From the NCBI RefSeq assembly GCF_900168165.1, contig NZ_FUYV01000003.1, forward strand, positions 232,624-296,623: a stretch of 64,000 nt of DNA, read 5' to 3'. Position 1 is the stretch's first letter, and every line of letters begins with the position of its first letter. This DNA is from Alkalitalea saponilacus (GTDB taxonomy: Bacteria > Bacteroidota > Bacteroidia > Bacteroidales > Marinilabiliaceae). The notes under the pieces were generated by a model. The model was not told where the DNA came from. It ran no database searches and saw only the letters and a program-made list of their open reading frames with translations. The position numbers and the translations under genes were made by a program. Below, one piece after another: positions 19,101 through 27,771 of the stretch.

Positions 19101-20501
19101 TTACTCCCCAAAAGTATATTGAATTCCGCTATAAACACCAAATGAGTATGGTCTGTATCTGACCGGAAAGTCCTGATTGATTTCGTTAAGAAAATAATTT
19201 ACCCTGGGCTCCATGGTAAATGAAAGAGGACCAAATACCGGAATTGAGAATGTCAAACCTGCATGGGTACTCCAATTTATGGTTGAGAGGCCTTCAGTTT
19301 TTCCGATGCTGTTGCGGTCATCTCCATCGCGCAGGTGAACCCTGTTTGAAATGAGCCAGTTGGTGCTTACACCACCGGCCAACGACACTTTAATTTCTCT
19401 GTCAATCATGTAATAGCGCAGGGTAAAAGGAATCTCTACATAGTCGATGAGTTGCTCAAAGCGTGCTTCGTTGTTTATGCTTTCAACACTGTTAACGTCC
19501 ATTAATACGCTTTGTGGAGATTGAGAAAGCCCTGTTCTGCTTGGAGTCGGCGATCTTTCAGGGGAACGGGGTTGTGAAATTGTTCCCATTGAGTTATTCA
19601 GCGGTACACTTTTAATATTTGTCTGATTGGGTTGATTATAGGAAGTTTCGGCCATGGCGAAAACATTTTCATGCTGAAAGTTTGTTCTTACTTCCTGTCC
19701 CATTCTTGCGAACCTCACCCCCGATTCAACCGCCCATCTGTTGTGAAATTGATAATTCACGTTGAGCGCTCCTCCGGCGTTTACTACACCTCTCTCATTG
19801 AATTGATCACTGGCGTAGAGCGTTCCCATTGGCATAGGTTGGCTTCCGGATGTTTGTCTGTAGCTATACACCGGAGAAACAGATGCCCCTACATGAAATC
19901 TCCTTTCAGGTTGGTCTTTGTTTGTATAATTCTCATTAAACCAAATATGATTATTGACATTATAGCGATCGTTCCAGTTTTCCTGTTTATTTTGAGCCAT
20001 CAGTTTGTTGACTCTCACTTTCCTCGATGAAAAGAAAGGAATATCGGGAGTATGCCTAAGGTGAGTGGTTTCCTCTTTTGTCCGGTAATCCGGTTTTAAT
20101 AATGCGTGTTGTCTGTCACTGGATTGTATTATTGATTTGGTGATGGGATCATGATGAGATTCATCAACATGGGTAACGATTGGAGGAGAATATTGGGTTG
20201 AGGATTCATTAAAGTACTGTTTTTCCAGGGCTTTGGTTTCGTTGGAAAAAACCTCCGGTTTTTCCGAAAAGGAGTACATCTCTGCATGTTGATTCTCAGG
20301 AATCAGGAAATAAACTCCTAAACTAGCAAAACCGATAATCATAGCAGCGGCAGCTGCCCGCCAAAGCCATATCATTACTTTACGGGATGTTTTTTTATCC
20401 AGGGAAGTTTCAATCCGACTCCACATTTGTGCAGGCGGAGGTGCTTCCATCTCCCTGATGTGTTGGCGATATTTGGTTTCTATTTTAGTTAATTTTGCCA
20501 T
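19101..20501 (-). CDS. Membrane-anchored outer-membrane beta-barrel-like protein, partner of the ECF sigma factor
   Basis: 466 residues. The N-terminal 40 are charged and cytoplasm-like (IREMEAPPPAQMWSRIETSL), like the head of Bacteroidota anti-sigma-type proteins. One hydrophobic helix lies at about 43-67 (MIWLWRAAAAAMIIGFASLG). A polar linker to about 190 follows. From about 197 to 466 the sequence reads as an outer-membrane barrel (RFHVGASVSPVYSY, NVNYQFHNRWAVESGVRF, IPFTLRYYMIDREIKVSLAG, and the last strand YSFGVYSGIQYTFGE). A Ser/Pro/Gln-rich insertion interrupts the barrel at about 300-335. Its start overlaps the sigma gene by 13 bases, so it is co-translated with it and may hold or sense the sigma factor. 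That role is inferred; similar sigma-barrel gene pairs are common in the phylum. Confidence 0.8.
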   Translation of the reverse strand: MAKLTKIETKYRQHIREMEAPPPAQMWSRIETSLDKKTSRKVMIWLWRAAAAAMIIGFASLGVYFLIPENQHAEMYSFSEKPEVFSNETKALEKQYFNESSTQYSPPIVTHVDESHHDPITKSIIQSSDRQHALLKPDYRTKEETTHLRHTPDIPFFSSRKVRVNKLMAQNKQENWNDRYNVNNHIWFNENYTNKDQPERRFHVGASVSPVYSYRQTSGSQPMPMGTLYASDQFNERGVVNAGGALNVNYQFHNRWAVESGVRFARMGQEVRTNFQHENVFAMAETSYNQPNQTNIKSVPLNNSMGTISQPRSPERSPTPSRTGLSQSPQSVLMDVNSVESINNEARFEQLIDYVEIPFTLRYYMIDREIKVSLAGGVSTNWLISNRVHLRDGDDRNSIGKTEGLSTINWSTHAGLTFSIPVFGPLSFTMEPRVNYFLNEINQDFPVRYRPYSFGVYSGIQYTFGE

Positions 20502-21064
20502 AATTCGTTAACTGATGCCGTTTTTTTTTCCTCACAGAGCCGTTTTTTTATCCATTGTCTGGCTCTGGAAAGGTTTGATTTGCTTGTTCCTATGGATATT
20601 CCCAGTTTGTTGGAAATCTCTTCATGGGAATAATCTTCGAGAACGTACAGGTTGAAAACGAGGCTGTATTTTTCAGGTAATTGTTCTATTATGGTCATAA
20701 CCTCCTCAAGTTTTACGGAAGCTTCTTCATCGGTCGGCTCATCTGCTTCATCATCTGCATTTTCATCCTTTAACTGCGATTCATCCAAAACCACCATCTG
20801 TTTATTTTTTCGATATCCTTCCAGAATGGTGTTAACCATGATTCTTCTTACCCAGCCCTCGAAAGATCCTTTGTTCCCGTACTGATCAATTTTTTCGAAA
20901 ATTTTAATAAAACCCTCGTGTAAATAATCTTCTGCTTCAACCCTGTTTTTACTATATCGGATGCATACAGCAAACATTTTGGGTGCAAACAACTCATAAA
21001 GCTCCTTCTGAGCTTTACGATCACCATTCCGGCATGCAGGTATTATTTCATTCAGCCTTGACAC
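20489..21064 (-). CDS. ECF-type RNA polymerase sigma factor
   Basis: 191 residues with region 2 at about 20-88 (YELFAPKMFAVCIRYSKNRV, EDYLHEGFIKIFEKIDQYG, GSFEGWVRRIMVNTILEGYR) and region 4 at about 125-180 (IEQLPEKYSLVFNLYVLEDY, SHEEISNKLGISIGTSKSNL). An acidic linker separates the two. The start is a GTG at 21064, the first usable codon after an in-frame stop; the next ATG would delete part of region 2. No sigma region 3, as expected for ECF factors. It is followed with a 13-base overlap by the membrane/barrel protein that probably regulates it. Its target genes are not evident in this window. Confidence 0.93.
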   Translation of the reverse strand: MSRLNEIIPACRNGDRKAQKELYELFAPKMFAVCIRYSKNRVEAEDYLHEGFIKIFEKIDQYGNKGSFEGWVRRIMVNTILEGYRKNKQMVVLDESQLKDENADDEADEPTDEEASVKLEEVMTIIEQLPEKYSLVFNLYVLEDYSHEEISNKLGISIGTSKSNLSRARQWIKKRLCEEKKTASVNELWQN

Positions 21065-21536
21065 AACAGGTTGTAATGATTTTTTTAATGGTTAACAAAA
21101 ACAGATTTCTATAGCAAAAAACATACCCGAATGATCTGAATCAATATTCAACAGGTGAAATTGAACGGTTTTCTGTAAAGTAAAACAGATTACGTCATGA
21201 TATTACACCCCGAATTAAAGAAAAGAGAGCAACGAGAGTCGATAACAAATGGTTTCCATCAATTTTCCCTATATCCTCCATCGCTTTAGCGACGGAGAAT
21301 TCCGAGTTACACAATGACCTTTCATACCAAACTTCCGCTACACAAAGTTTCGTTATGCTTATCCCAATTTGCGGGTTTTCGTGTCGCTTTTGTTCCTCTA
21401 TTCGGAATCCTATTCACTGCGTTTCATCCCGCTTTGCCATTGCTGATACTCGGCATTCTGTTTCACTTCGCCTCCGATCTCCCTTCTCCTAAACATATGA
21501 TGCAATAAATTCGGTTGGTTGCGTGTTTTTTAAATT
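21065..21536. other. Spacer with one hairpin and no supported gene
   Basis: A 470-base gap between the sigma gene and smpB. 21276-21297 folds as CTCCATCGCT-TT-AGCGACGGAG with one mismatch. From 21290 to 21510 the composition changes (C/T-rich, more GC) and a 64-codon ORF is open at 21314-21508, but its product has no recognisable features. The ATTCCG/TCCGCTACAC words resemble those in the repeat-rich spacer at 54.28-54.34 kb. Confidence 0.4.
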
Positions 21537-21995
21537 CTAGAAGCTCTTTTTTATCCGATCCAGTTCTCTGCTGGCATCTTTTTGTTTCAGGGTTTCGCGT
21601 TTGTCGTGTTGCTTTTTTCCTTTTGCAAGGGCAATTTCTATCTTGGCGAATCCCCTGTCGTTAAGAAACATACGAAGTGGAACTATGGTCAGACCACTTT
21701 CTTTGGTCTTTCTCAGCAGTTTATTGAGTTCTTTTCGTTGAAGTAGTAATTTTCTCTCTCTCGCAGGTTGGTGATTGTTGTAGGTGCCATAAAAATATTC
21801 GGCAATGTTCATTCCTTTTACCCAAAGTTCATCTTTTATAAAATAGCAGTATGCATCAACCAGACTTGCTTTTCCAAGTCTGATGGATTTTATTTCAGTT
21901 CCGGCAAGTTGTATCCCGGCAAAGAACTTTTCAATCAGTTCAAAGTCAAAATATGCACGTTTGTTTTTTATGTTGATCCTATTGGGGGTTGACAT
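21537..21995 (-). CDS. smpB: SsrA-binding protein SmpB
   Basis: 152 residues, normal length. It is the tmRNA-binding partner in trans-translation that rescues stalled ribosomes. The OB-fold core contains [39 protein letters not shown] and [20 protein letters not shown], followed by the basic C-terminal tail ([20 protein letters not shown]). ATG at 21995. It is separated by 4 bases from the upstream YIP1 gene on the same strand. No tmRNA gene was found in the window. Confidence 0.97.
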   Translation of the reverse strand: MSTPNRINIKNKRAYFDFELIEKFFAGIQLAGTEIKSIRLGKASLVDAYCYFIKDELWVKGMNIAEYFYGTYNNHQPARERKLLLQRKELNKLLRKTKESGLTIVPLRMFLNDRGFAKIEIALAKGKKQHDKRETLKQKDASRELDRIKKSF

Positions 21996-21999
21996 GTAA

Positions 22000-22587
22000 T
22001 TATAGAATGATCAGATTGATTAATAAATATCTTACAAAGTAAGGAATAAAATGAATTAAAACAGCGATGTATATGGTGATAATTGATTTTTGTTCAGCTC
22101 CCGGTATTTTTTCCGGCTCAATGGCTTTCCAGATGATGAATAAACTGTAAAACGTAACCAGATGAAACAGGAGAAGTTCGGGTACCAGGTTGGTTATGAA
22201 TGAAATAATGTATAATAACCCCGATGCGTATGCTGTTATCTTGAAGGCCAGATTGTTTTTGTTTTCAATACGCAGTTTGGATAGTGATGCTTTAAGTATG
22301 ATCCATGCCAGAAACAGTCCTCCAAAAAGCGCAGTAAAGGTAACAGCCGATTGTTTTATGGCCAATTCAAGGTTAAACCCCTGTCGGTTTATTGTGAAAT
22401 TAAGAAATGTAGCCAGAGCACATAGTGCGATGAGCGGCAAGGAAAATTCAGTGATGATATCATTGATATTTTTGTTTTCGTTCCGTATGATTTGCCACTC
22501 TTTTCCGGGTTGCAGGATGAGGTTCTTTAATCTCATAAAGAGATTGCTGTATAGTTTTCCCGTGGTAATAGTCTCCTTTTCCAACAT
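22000..22587 (-). CDS. YIP1-family integral membrane protein
   Basis: 195 residues with a short cytoplasmic N-terminus and about five transmembrane helices. The N-terminal phrase [20 protein letters not shown] is typical of bacterial YIP1 proteins. Hydrophobic segments lie at about 50-68, 84-103, 120-140, 145-165 and 172-193. The function is unknown in bacteria. The gene directly precedes smpB, with 4 bases between them, and probably shares its transcript. Confidence 0.85.
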   Translation of the reverse strand: MLEKETITTGKLYSNLFMRLKNLILQPGKEWQIIRNENKNINDIITEFSLPLIALCALATFLNFTINRQGFNLELAIKQSAVTFTALFGGLFLAWIILKASLSKLRIENKNNLAFKITAYASGLLYIISFITNLVPELLLFHLVTFYSLFIIWKAIEPEKIPGAEQKSIITIYIAVLIHFIPYFVRYLLINLIIL

Positions 22588-22811
22588 GCCTTCATCCTTT
22601 TAAATGATTCACAATTCCCATACAAAAATATAAAAAGCAGCGATTAATAATAAAAAGCTGAATAATTTTTCAGTTTGTTGCGGTTGGAAGTATCTTTACA
22701 TCACAACCAGATTCAATAAAGCAAATAGAATATATAATTATAGATTATTTTTCCCTATGTGGCGAGATCGACAGATTGATCAGATTCCAGAGAGATTGTG
22801 TTGTTGATGTT

Positions 22812-22835
22812 GATAATCAGATGTGTCTGATTATC
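22812..22835. other. Perfect hairpin in the miaA upstream spacer
   Basis: A 10-bp perfect stem (22812-22821 with 22826-22835) with loop TGTG lies in the 378-base gap between the YIP1 gene and miaA. The surrounding 22735-22900 region contains TCTGTCTAAAAATC words like those at 26.86 and 45.6 kb, so it may be a decayed repeat element rather than a regulator. No gene is seen in the gap. Confidence 0.5.
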
Positions 22836-22900
22836 TGCTGAATCTTCTTATTCTGTCTAAAAATCTTACACCTTATAATCTGTAAATCTTAGGATTGAAT

Positions 22901-22936
22901 ATGAAACGAGTCCCGAGACTTCCGGACGAGTTTCAT
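22901..22936 (+). promoter_or_regulatory. Leader hairpin 30 bases before miaA
   Basis: ATGAAAC at 22901-22907 pairs with GTTTCAT at 22930-22936. Inner TCC/GGA pairs extend the stem. It would lie in the miaA 5' leader. A regulatory role is possible but unproven. Confidence 0.35.
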
Positions 22937-22965
22937 GTGGCAACTGGAAAACAAATTAAAAACAC

Positions 22966-23889
22966 ATGAAAAACAACGGTTACAACCTGATAGTGGTGCT
23001 GGGGCCAACGGCATGCGGCAAAACAGCTTTTGCAGCAAAACTTGCAAAAGCTCTGAAAGGTGAAATCATCAGTGCCGATTCCCGACAGGTTTATAAACGG
23101 ATGGATTTGGGAACGGGTAAAGATTATGATGATTACATTGTGGATGGATATCAAGTGCCCGCACATTTAACCGATATTCGTGAACCCGGGTATAAATACA
23201 ATGTATATGAATATCAGACCGATTTTTTCAGGGTTTTTGAGGAGTTGAATAATAAATCTGTCTGGCCCATCCTGTGCGGAGGCACAGGATTGTATATTGA
23301 AGCTGTTTTACAGCGATATAAAATGATTCATGTACCATCAAATCCATCATTGCGGGAATCATTAAAGAATAGATCATTGAATGAACTAGAAGCAATTTTA
23401 TCTTCTTTTCGTGAACTTCACAACAACACCGATACCGATACCGTAAAAAGAGCCATACGAGCCATTGAAATAGAAACATACTATCAGAACCATCCCGAGA
23501 TTGTAGTGGAACTACCTGAGGTGAGGCCTTTAATTATTGGTTTAAATATTGACAGGGACGAACGTCGGGCAAAAATTACCCGCCGACTGGAGCAGCGTTT
23601 AAAAGATGGCATGATTGAAGAAGTTCGCGGATTGCTGGATGAAGGTATTCCTGCCGAGGATCTGATATATTACGGTTTGGAGTACAAGTTTGTAACTCGC
23701 TATGTAATTGGGGAAATTTCTTATGAGGAGATGTTCGATCAGTTGAATATTGCGATACACCAGTTTGCAAAAAGGCAGATGACATGGTTCCGGGGAATGG
23801 AAAAGCGCAGAGGCTTTCATATTAACTGGATGGATGTGAATGATCCTGTAGAGAGCAGAATAGAAAAGGTGATTGAAATGTTGGATTAA
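22966..23889 (+). CDS. miaA: tRNA dimethylallyltransferase MiaA
   Basis: 307 residues. It transfers a dimethylallyl group to N6 of A37 in tRNAs reading UNN codons. The P-loop GPTACGKT is at 13-20. IISADSRQVYKRMDLGTGKD contains the DSRQ substrate motif. VWPILCGGTGLYIEAVL, a C-terminal YYGLEYKF segment and FAKRQMTWFRGM are conserved. Full length, ATG at 22966. It stands alone on the plus strand after a hairpin-containing spacer. No terminator was recognised before the next gene. Confidence 0.97.
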   Translation: MKNNGYNLIVVLGPTACGKTAFAAKLAKALKGEIISADSRQVYKRMDLGTGKDYDDYIVDGYQVPAHLTDIREPGYKYNVYEYQTDFFRVFEELNNKSVWPILCGGTGLYIEAVLQRYKMIHVPSNPSLRESLKNRSLNELEAILSSFRELHNNTDTDTVKRAIRAIEIETYYQNHPEIVVELPEVRPLIIGLNIDRDERRAKITRRLEQRLKDGMIEEVRGLLDEGIPAEDLIYYGLEYKFVTRYVIGEISYEEMFDQLNIAIHQFAKRQMTWFRGMEKRRGFHINWMDVNDPVESRIEKVIEMLD

Positions 23890-24139
23890 CATTTATCATA
23901 AAAAAAGAGCTGTTGGTCAAAACTATTTGAACGGTTATTCTTCATTAGATTATTGTATAGGTGGGCGGAAGACTCATAAAACTAGTTGTTTATGCTTTTA
24001 TGGTGTTGTTTTTTAACTAGTTTTTATTTAAAATGGTTCTAAACTTTTCTCTTATTTGCAAAACCTTACCGATTTTTTATCGTATTTTTTGATAATAAAA
24101 CGGGGTTTTGTTAATCCTGTCAGAAAACTCTTTAAAAGC

Positions 24140-25540
24140 ATGGAAGAACCAGAAAGTTATATTGATCGGATACAACGTTTAGCCAACAGGAACAAAGAGC
24201 TTAAAAGCCAACTGGATGATCTTGTTGCGCGTTTTTCTGCCATTGAAACCCAGAATAAAAGTTATCAGGATGCGCTTTCAAAATTTTCGCTGGATGCAGA
24301 GAAAAAGCCTAAGGATGCCCGGAAGCATGCTAAAAGGTTGCGAATGGTATCACTGATCTATGTTTCTGTAAGAGGTTTTCATAAGCTTTACAAGTTTGAC
24401 GATCCGGCTCCAATGATTGACCTTTTGGATGAATTATACCTCGCGCTTGATGAAATTGCCTTCCTGAATAACATTGTAAAGATTAAATCTGTTGGAGATG
24501 TAAACATCTATGCGGCAGGTTTGCAGACAGAAAACAGAACCAACCCCATTGATGTGGTTCAGGTGGCTCTGGAAATGCAAAAGGCAGTTAAAAGACTAAA
24601 AAAGAAGAACAGCCTGAGCATTTGGCGATTGAGAATCGGTCTGCACACAGGTCCGTTAACTGCTGTTCCAAATGGTAATAAAGTTTCAACATACAGCTTT
24701 TCCGGAGATAGCATAAATATTGCCTGTCGCATTGGGGAAGCGGTTTCGGGTTCCTCAATCGGTGCCACGGTAATGACTTATGAGTTGATTAAAGAGTTTT
24801 ATGATACCCGCCTAATAGGGAAGATTCCTGTAAAGTATAAAGGAAACTTGGGTGTATATCAGATTAGAGGAATTATTCCTGAATTAGAAAGCGAAACAGA
24901 GCCAGGTATCCCAAATGAAAAATTCAAATTGAAATACTCAACGCTTCAGTTTATGGATGTGCAGGAAGAGTTGCTGGACTACCTGGAGAAAAAACTACCT
25001 GCTGATCTTTACTATCATAACATTAAACATACCATTGATGTGGTTACTGAAGTGGAGTTGATTGGTTGGGCCGAAGGTGTAAGTGATGAAGATGTGTTAT
25101 TGCTTAAACTTGCAGCCCTTTTCCATGATGCAGGTCATACCATCAGTTATAAAGATCATGAACACTATGGAACGGTTATGGCACGTGAAAAACTGTCCAG
25201 TTATGATTTTTCTCCTCAACAGATTGATACAGTTTGCCGATTAATAATGGCCACCAAAATGCCACCAGCTCCTTCTGATATACTTGAAAAAATTATTTGT
25301 GATTCTGATTTGGATTATCTGGGTCGGACAGATTTTATTCCTGTTTCAAACACTCTTTACAAGGAACTTCATGAGCATGATATGATAGGCTCCTGGAGCG
25401 AATGGAATAAACTACAACTCAAATTTATTCGCAAACATCAATATTTCACAAAAACCGCCCGCCAATTGAGGGAAGTAAATAAACAACAACAAATTGAAAG
25501 GTTGGAGCAACTGATTAAAGAAAGTACTTTGATTGAATAG
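24140..25540 (+). CDS. Class III nucleotidyl cyclase-like domain fused to an HD phosphohydrolase domain
   Basis: 466 residues. About 1-55 is a coiled coil (RIQRLANRNKELKSQLDDLV). About 65-255 is a class III cyclase homology domain. Lys and the second Asp are present in IVKIKSVGDVNIYA, and the Asn/Arg pair in SGDSINIACRIGEA. The first metal Asp is replaced by Ser in LIYVSVRGFHKL, where active enzymes read F-x-D-I-x-G-F. About 290-440 is an HD domain with YYHNIKHTIDVV, LFHDAGH, KDHEHYGTVMA and ICDSDLDYLG, which keeps its metal ligands. The cyclase half may therefore only bind a nucleotide and control the HD half. Start: the ORF opens at a TTG at 24056; the ATG at 24140 is preferred. It converges on the phosphoesterase gene. 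Confidence 0.85.
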   Translation: MEEPESYIDRIQRLANRNKELKSQLDDLVARFSAIETQNKSYQDALSKFSLDAEKKPKDARKHAKRLRMVSLIYVSVRGFHKLYKFDDPAPMIDLLDELYLALDEIAFLNNIVKIKSVGDVNIYAAGLQTENRTNPIDVVQVALEMQKAVKRLKKKNSLSIWRLRIGLHTGPLTAVPNGNKVSTYSFSGDSINIACRIGEAVSGSSIGATVMTYELIKEFYDTRLIGKIPVKYKGNLGVYQIRGIIPELESETEPGIPNEKFKLKYSTLQFMDVQEELLDYLEKKLPADLYYHNIKHTIDVVTEVELIGWAEGVSDEDVLLLKLAALFHDAGHTISYKDHEHYGTVMAREKLSSYDFSPQQIDTVCRLIMATKMPPAPSDILEKIICDSDLDYLGRTDFIPVSNTLYKELHEHDMIGSWSEWNKLQLKFIRKHQYFTKTARQLREVNKQQQIERLEQLIKESTLIE

Positions 25541-25548
25541 CTGATTTT

Positions 25549-25575
25549 TTGAATAAAACACCCGGTTTTATTCAA
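25549..25575. terminator. Stem-loop between convergent genes
   Basis: A perfect 11-bp stem (25549-25559 with 25565-25575) has loop ACCCG. It sits between the cyclase-HD and phosphoesterase genes and overlaps the last codons of the latter. The right flank AAAATA is not a classical T-run, so bidirectional termination is probable but not certain. Confidence 0.55.
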
Positions 25576-26707
25576 AATATAAGTTAATCAGCACTATCTC
25601 CGGCCGGTTACCGGTTCTCACCGGTGGTCCCCAGGTTCCAAATCCAGTACTTACATAGTAATGGGTATTCCCTTTCTGTTTGTATCCTCTGCTTACCTCA
25701 AAAATTCTATTGGTAACATATCCAAAAGGCCATAGCTGTCCGTGATGTGTGTGACCGGAAATTTGTAAGTCCACACCGGCCTCCATGGCATCATCCAAAT
25801 TGTATGGTTGATGATCCAGCAAAATAACAGGTTTTGAACGGTCAATATCTTTAAGTATTTCGGATAAATCCTTACGAGGATTTCCGGTTACCCATTTTTT
25901 GTGTAAATCCTCCCTGCCTACCACATAAAAATTATCATGAATGGAAATTACCGTGTCGCGTAATACTCTTATTCCGTTTTGCTCCAGATAATTGATGGAT
26001 GGGTCGCCACCACCAATATATTCGTGGTTGCCCGTGGATGCATATATTCCAAGAGGTGCTTTTAACTGCTGAAGATTTCTACCCAAATTCTGTTTTATAA
26101 CCGGCTTGACATCTTCATCCACAATATCGCCGGCAAAGAGAATGATGTCGGGGTTCATTCTGTTGATGGATTCAACCATCTTGCCAGTTTTGCGGGGTCC
26201 TATAATAGTTCCAAGATGTACATCGCTTACTGCAACAATTCTCAATGACTGTAAATTACCTGCTTCTTTTGGAATGACAATGTCGATGCGCGATGTTTTT
26301 GGATACCACGCATTGATGTGGCCAAAAAGAATGATTAAACCGGAAATGGCTGATACAGCTATGAAAAACTTCAGTTTAATTGCAGGAACGTTGCTCCCTG
26401 CAATCTTTTCCAAAAATGGGAAAAAGTGATTTGCAATGCGACCAATATCTGTTAAAAAGAGCATAAGGGTAACATAAAGCATGGCTGCAAACCAAAAGGC
26501 TCCAACCCAGTGCAGAGTTATGGGAATGGGATGATACCATATTTTTTCAAGAATACGGCCAGCGGGATAGGCAACGTAAACCAGAATCATAAAGGCAATA
26601 AACCAGGGTCTGAAATTTGAGGCTGCCTCAAGTGCTTGCCAGCCCCTTATGGCGATGTATAGATTGACAACAGTATGAACAGCCAGAACAATGAAGAAGA
26701 ATATCAT
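25568..26707 (-). CDS. Membrane-bound calcineurin-like metallophosphoesterase
   Basis: 379 residues. An N-terminal membrane part has about four helices (1-25, 33-52, 65-90, 110-128). The metallophosphoesterase domain follows at about 147-379, with all metal-binding blocks: VAVSDVHLGT, LFAGDIVDED, STGNHEYIGG, VILLDHQP and ISGHTHHGQLWPF. It is of the YkuE/YaeI type, and relatives act at the membrane on phospholipid-derived or pyrophosphate substrates; the substrate here is unknown. ATG at 26707. The gene lies alone on the minus strand after a MITE-like element. Confidence 0.9.
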   Translation of the reverse strand: MIFFFIVLAVHTVVNLYIAIRGWQALEAASNFRPWFIAFMILVYVAYPAGRILEKIWYHPIPITLHWVGAFWFAAMLYVTLMLFLTDIGRIANHFFPFLEKIAGSNVPAIKLKFFIAVSAISGLIILFGHINAWYPKTSRIDIVIPKEAGNLQSLRIVAVSDVHLGTIIGPRKTGKMVESINRMNPDIILFAGDIVDEDVKPVIKQNLGRNLQQLKAPLGIYASTGNHEYIGGGDPSINYLEQNGIRVLRDTVISIHDNFYVVGREDLHKKWVTGNPRKDLSEILKDIDRSKPVILLDHQPYNLDDAMEAGVDLQISGHTHHGQLWPFGYVTNRIFEVSRGYKQKGNTHYYVSTGFGTWGPPVRTGNRPEIVLINLYFE

Positions 26708-26770
26708 ATATTTTTAAGTTGTTTTATTAATACCAAACAGAGTACACAATTAGTATAGAATTACTTAAGA

Positions 26771-26937
26771 GACTGTTTAGATTTATATTAATCTGTTTAG
26801 TCCCGATGAATCGAGATTAGATCTATAGACAAAATTAGCCAGAAAATCAGATATATCTAATCGTCTATTCTATCTGTCTAAAATCTAACACTCTTTTTAT
26901 CTATTACATATATTAGAAACTAAATTTCAACAGTTAC
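26771..26937. repeat. MITE-like element, copy 2 (ACTGTTT...AACAGT termini)
   Basis: The left end 26771-26784 (GACTGTTTAGATTT) and the right end 26922-26935 (AAATTTCAACAGTT) are imperfect inverted repeats. 26912-26937 matches 5411-5436 with one base different. The interior differs from copy 1 (167 against 113 bases) and contains TCTATCTGTCTAAAATCTAA words. The right end touches the stop codon of the SDR gene. Confidence 0.6.
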
Positions 26938-27770
26938 TAAATCTCAGATTTTATGCCGGCAACTTTGGAGGTGATGACTCTGAGCCAGTTTCCCGGTAAG
27001 ATTTTGTTGGTAACCATCAAAAATTTTGCCAATATTCCCGACGGAAATCTCAGCCTGCTTCCTTTAGAGTTTACGGCTTTGTAAATTGTTTTGGCTGTAG
27101 TTTCTGGAAGATCTCCTTTTTCGAAAAAACCGCCATATAAGTTGTTTACATTTAAGACTATATGTTTGTATCCTGCCTGATCGTTGGTGATTAAATCTTC
27201 TCTGGATCGCCCGTTGAATTCCGTCCTTACAGGCCCCGGTTCCACAAGTTTTACCCGCACCCCAAAAGGACGAAGTTCATAATAGAGACTTTCAGTAAGG
27301 CCCTCGAGAGCAAATTTTGAGGCATGGTAAATATTGTACAAAGGCATGCCAATTCTTCCTGCTATGGATGAAACGTTGACAAAAACGCCACCTCTTTTTT
27401 CTCTGAAAAAAGGTATAAAGGCCTTCATTATTCGCACACTTCCCATGAAATTGGTATCCATCTGTTTGGCTATCTGCTCTTCAGTGGCACCTTCAAGAGG
27501 CCCGATGGCTCCGTATCCGGCATTGTTTATAACGGCTTCTATGCCGTTATAATCTTCCCACACTTTTCTTGCTACTTCATTAACCAATTCAGAATTGGTA
27601 ACGTCCAGTTGATAGAGCCTAACATCCTCCATTTCCGAAAAATCATTGGGTGCTGAAATGTTTCGCATGGTTGCGGCCACCTGCCATCCTTTACGAATAA
27701 AGAGTTCTACAGTGGCTTTTCCAATGCCGGAGGATGTTCCGGTTATAAAGACAGTTGGTTTTTTGGTCAT
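26937..27770 (-). CDS. Short-chain dehydrogenase/reductase (SDR)
   Basis: 277 residues, a classical SDR with a Rossmann fold. The cofactor motif TGTSSGIG is at 10-17, NNAGYGAIGPLE follows, and the catalytic Ser lies in VNVSSIAGRIG with the Tyr-Lys pair in YNIYHASKFALEG. It is an NAD(P)-dependent oxidoreductase of unknown substrate, similar to broad groups annotated as oxidoreductases or short-chain dehydrogenases. The ORF opens at a TTG at 27854 inside the kinase gene, but the ATG at 27770 gives a normal N-terminus and leaves one base after the kinase stop, so the pair is very likely one transcript. The stop is bordered by a MITE-like repeat. Confidence 0.92.
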   Translation of the reverse strand: MTKKPTVFITGTSSGIGKATVELFIRKGWQVAATMRNISAPNDFSEMEDVRLYQLDVTNSELVNEVARKVWEDYNGIEAVINNAGYGAIGPLEGATEEQIAKQMDTNFMGSVRIMKAFIPFFREKRGGVFVNVSSIAGRIGMPLYNIYHASKFALEGLTESLYYELRPFGVRVKLVEPGPVRTEFNGRSREDLITNDQAGYKHIVLNVNNLYGGFFEKGDLPETTAKTIYKAVNSKGSRLRFPSGILAKFLMVTNKILPGNWLRVITSKVAGIKSEI

Positions 27771-27771
27771 G

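Noticed and set aside
21314..21508. 64-codon hydrophobic ORF between the sigma factor and smpB
   Set aside because: It has a hydrophobic composition typical of translated C/T-rich DNA, no known family, and lies in a stretch with repeat-like words. Noted as spacer content only.
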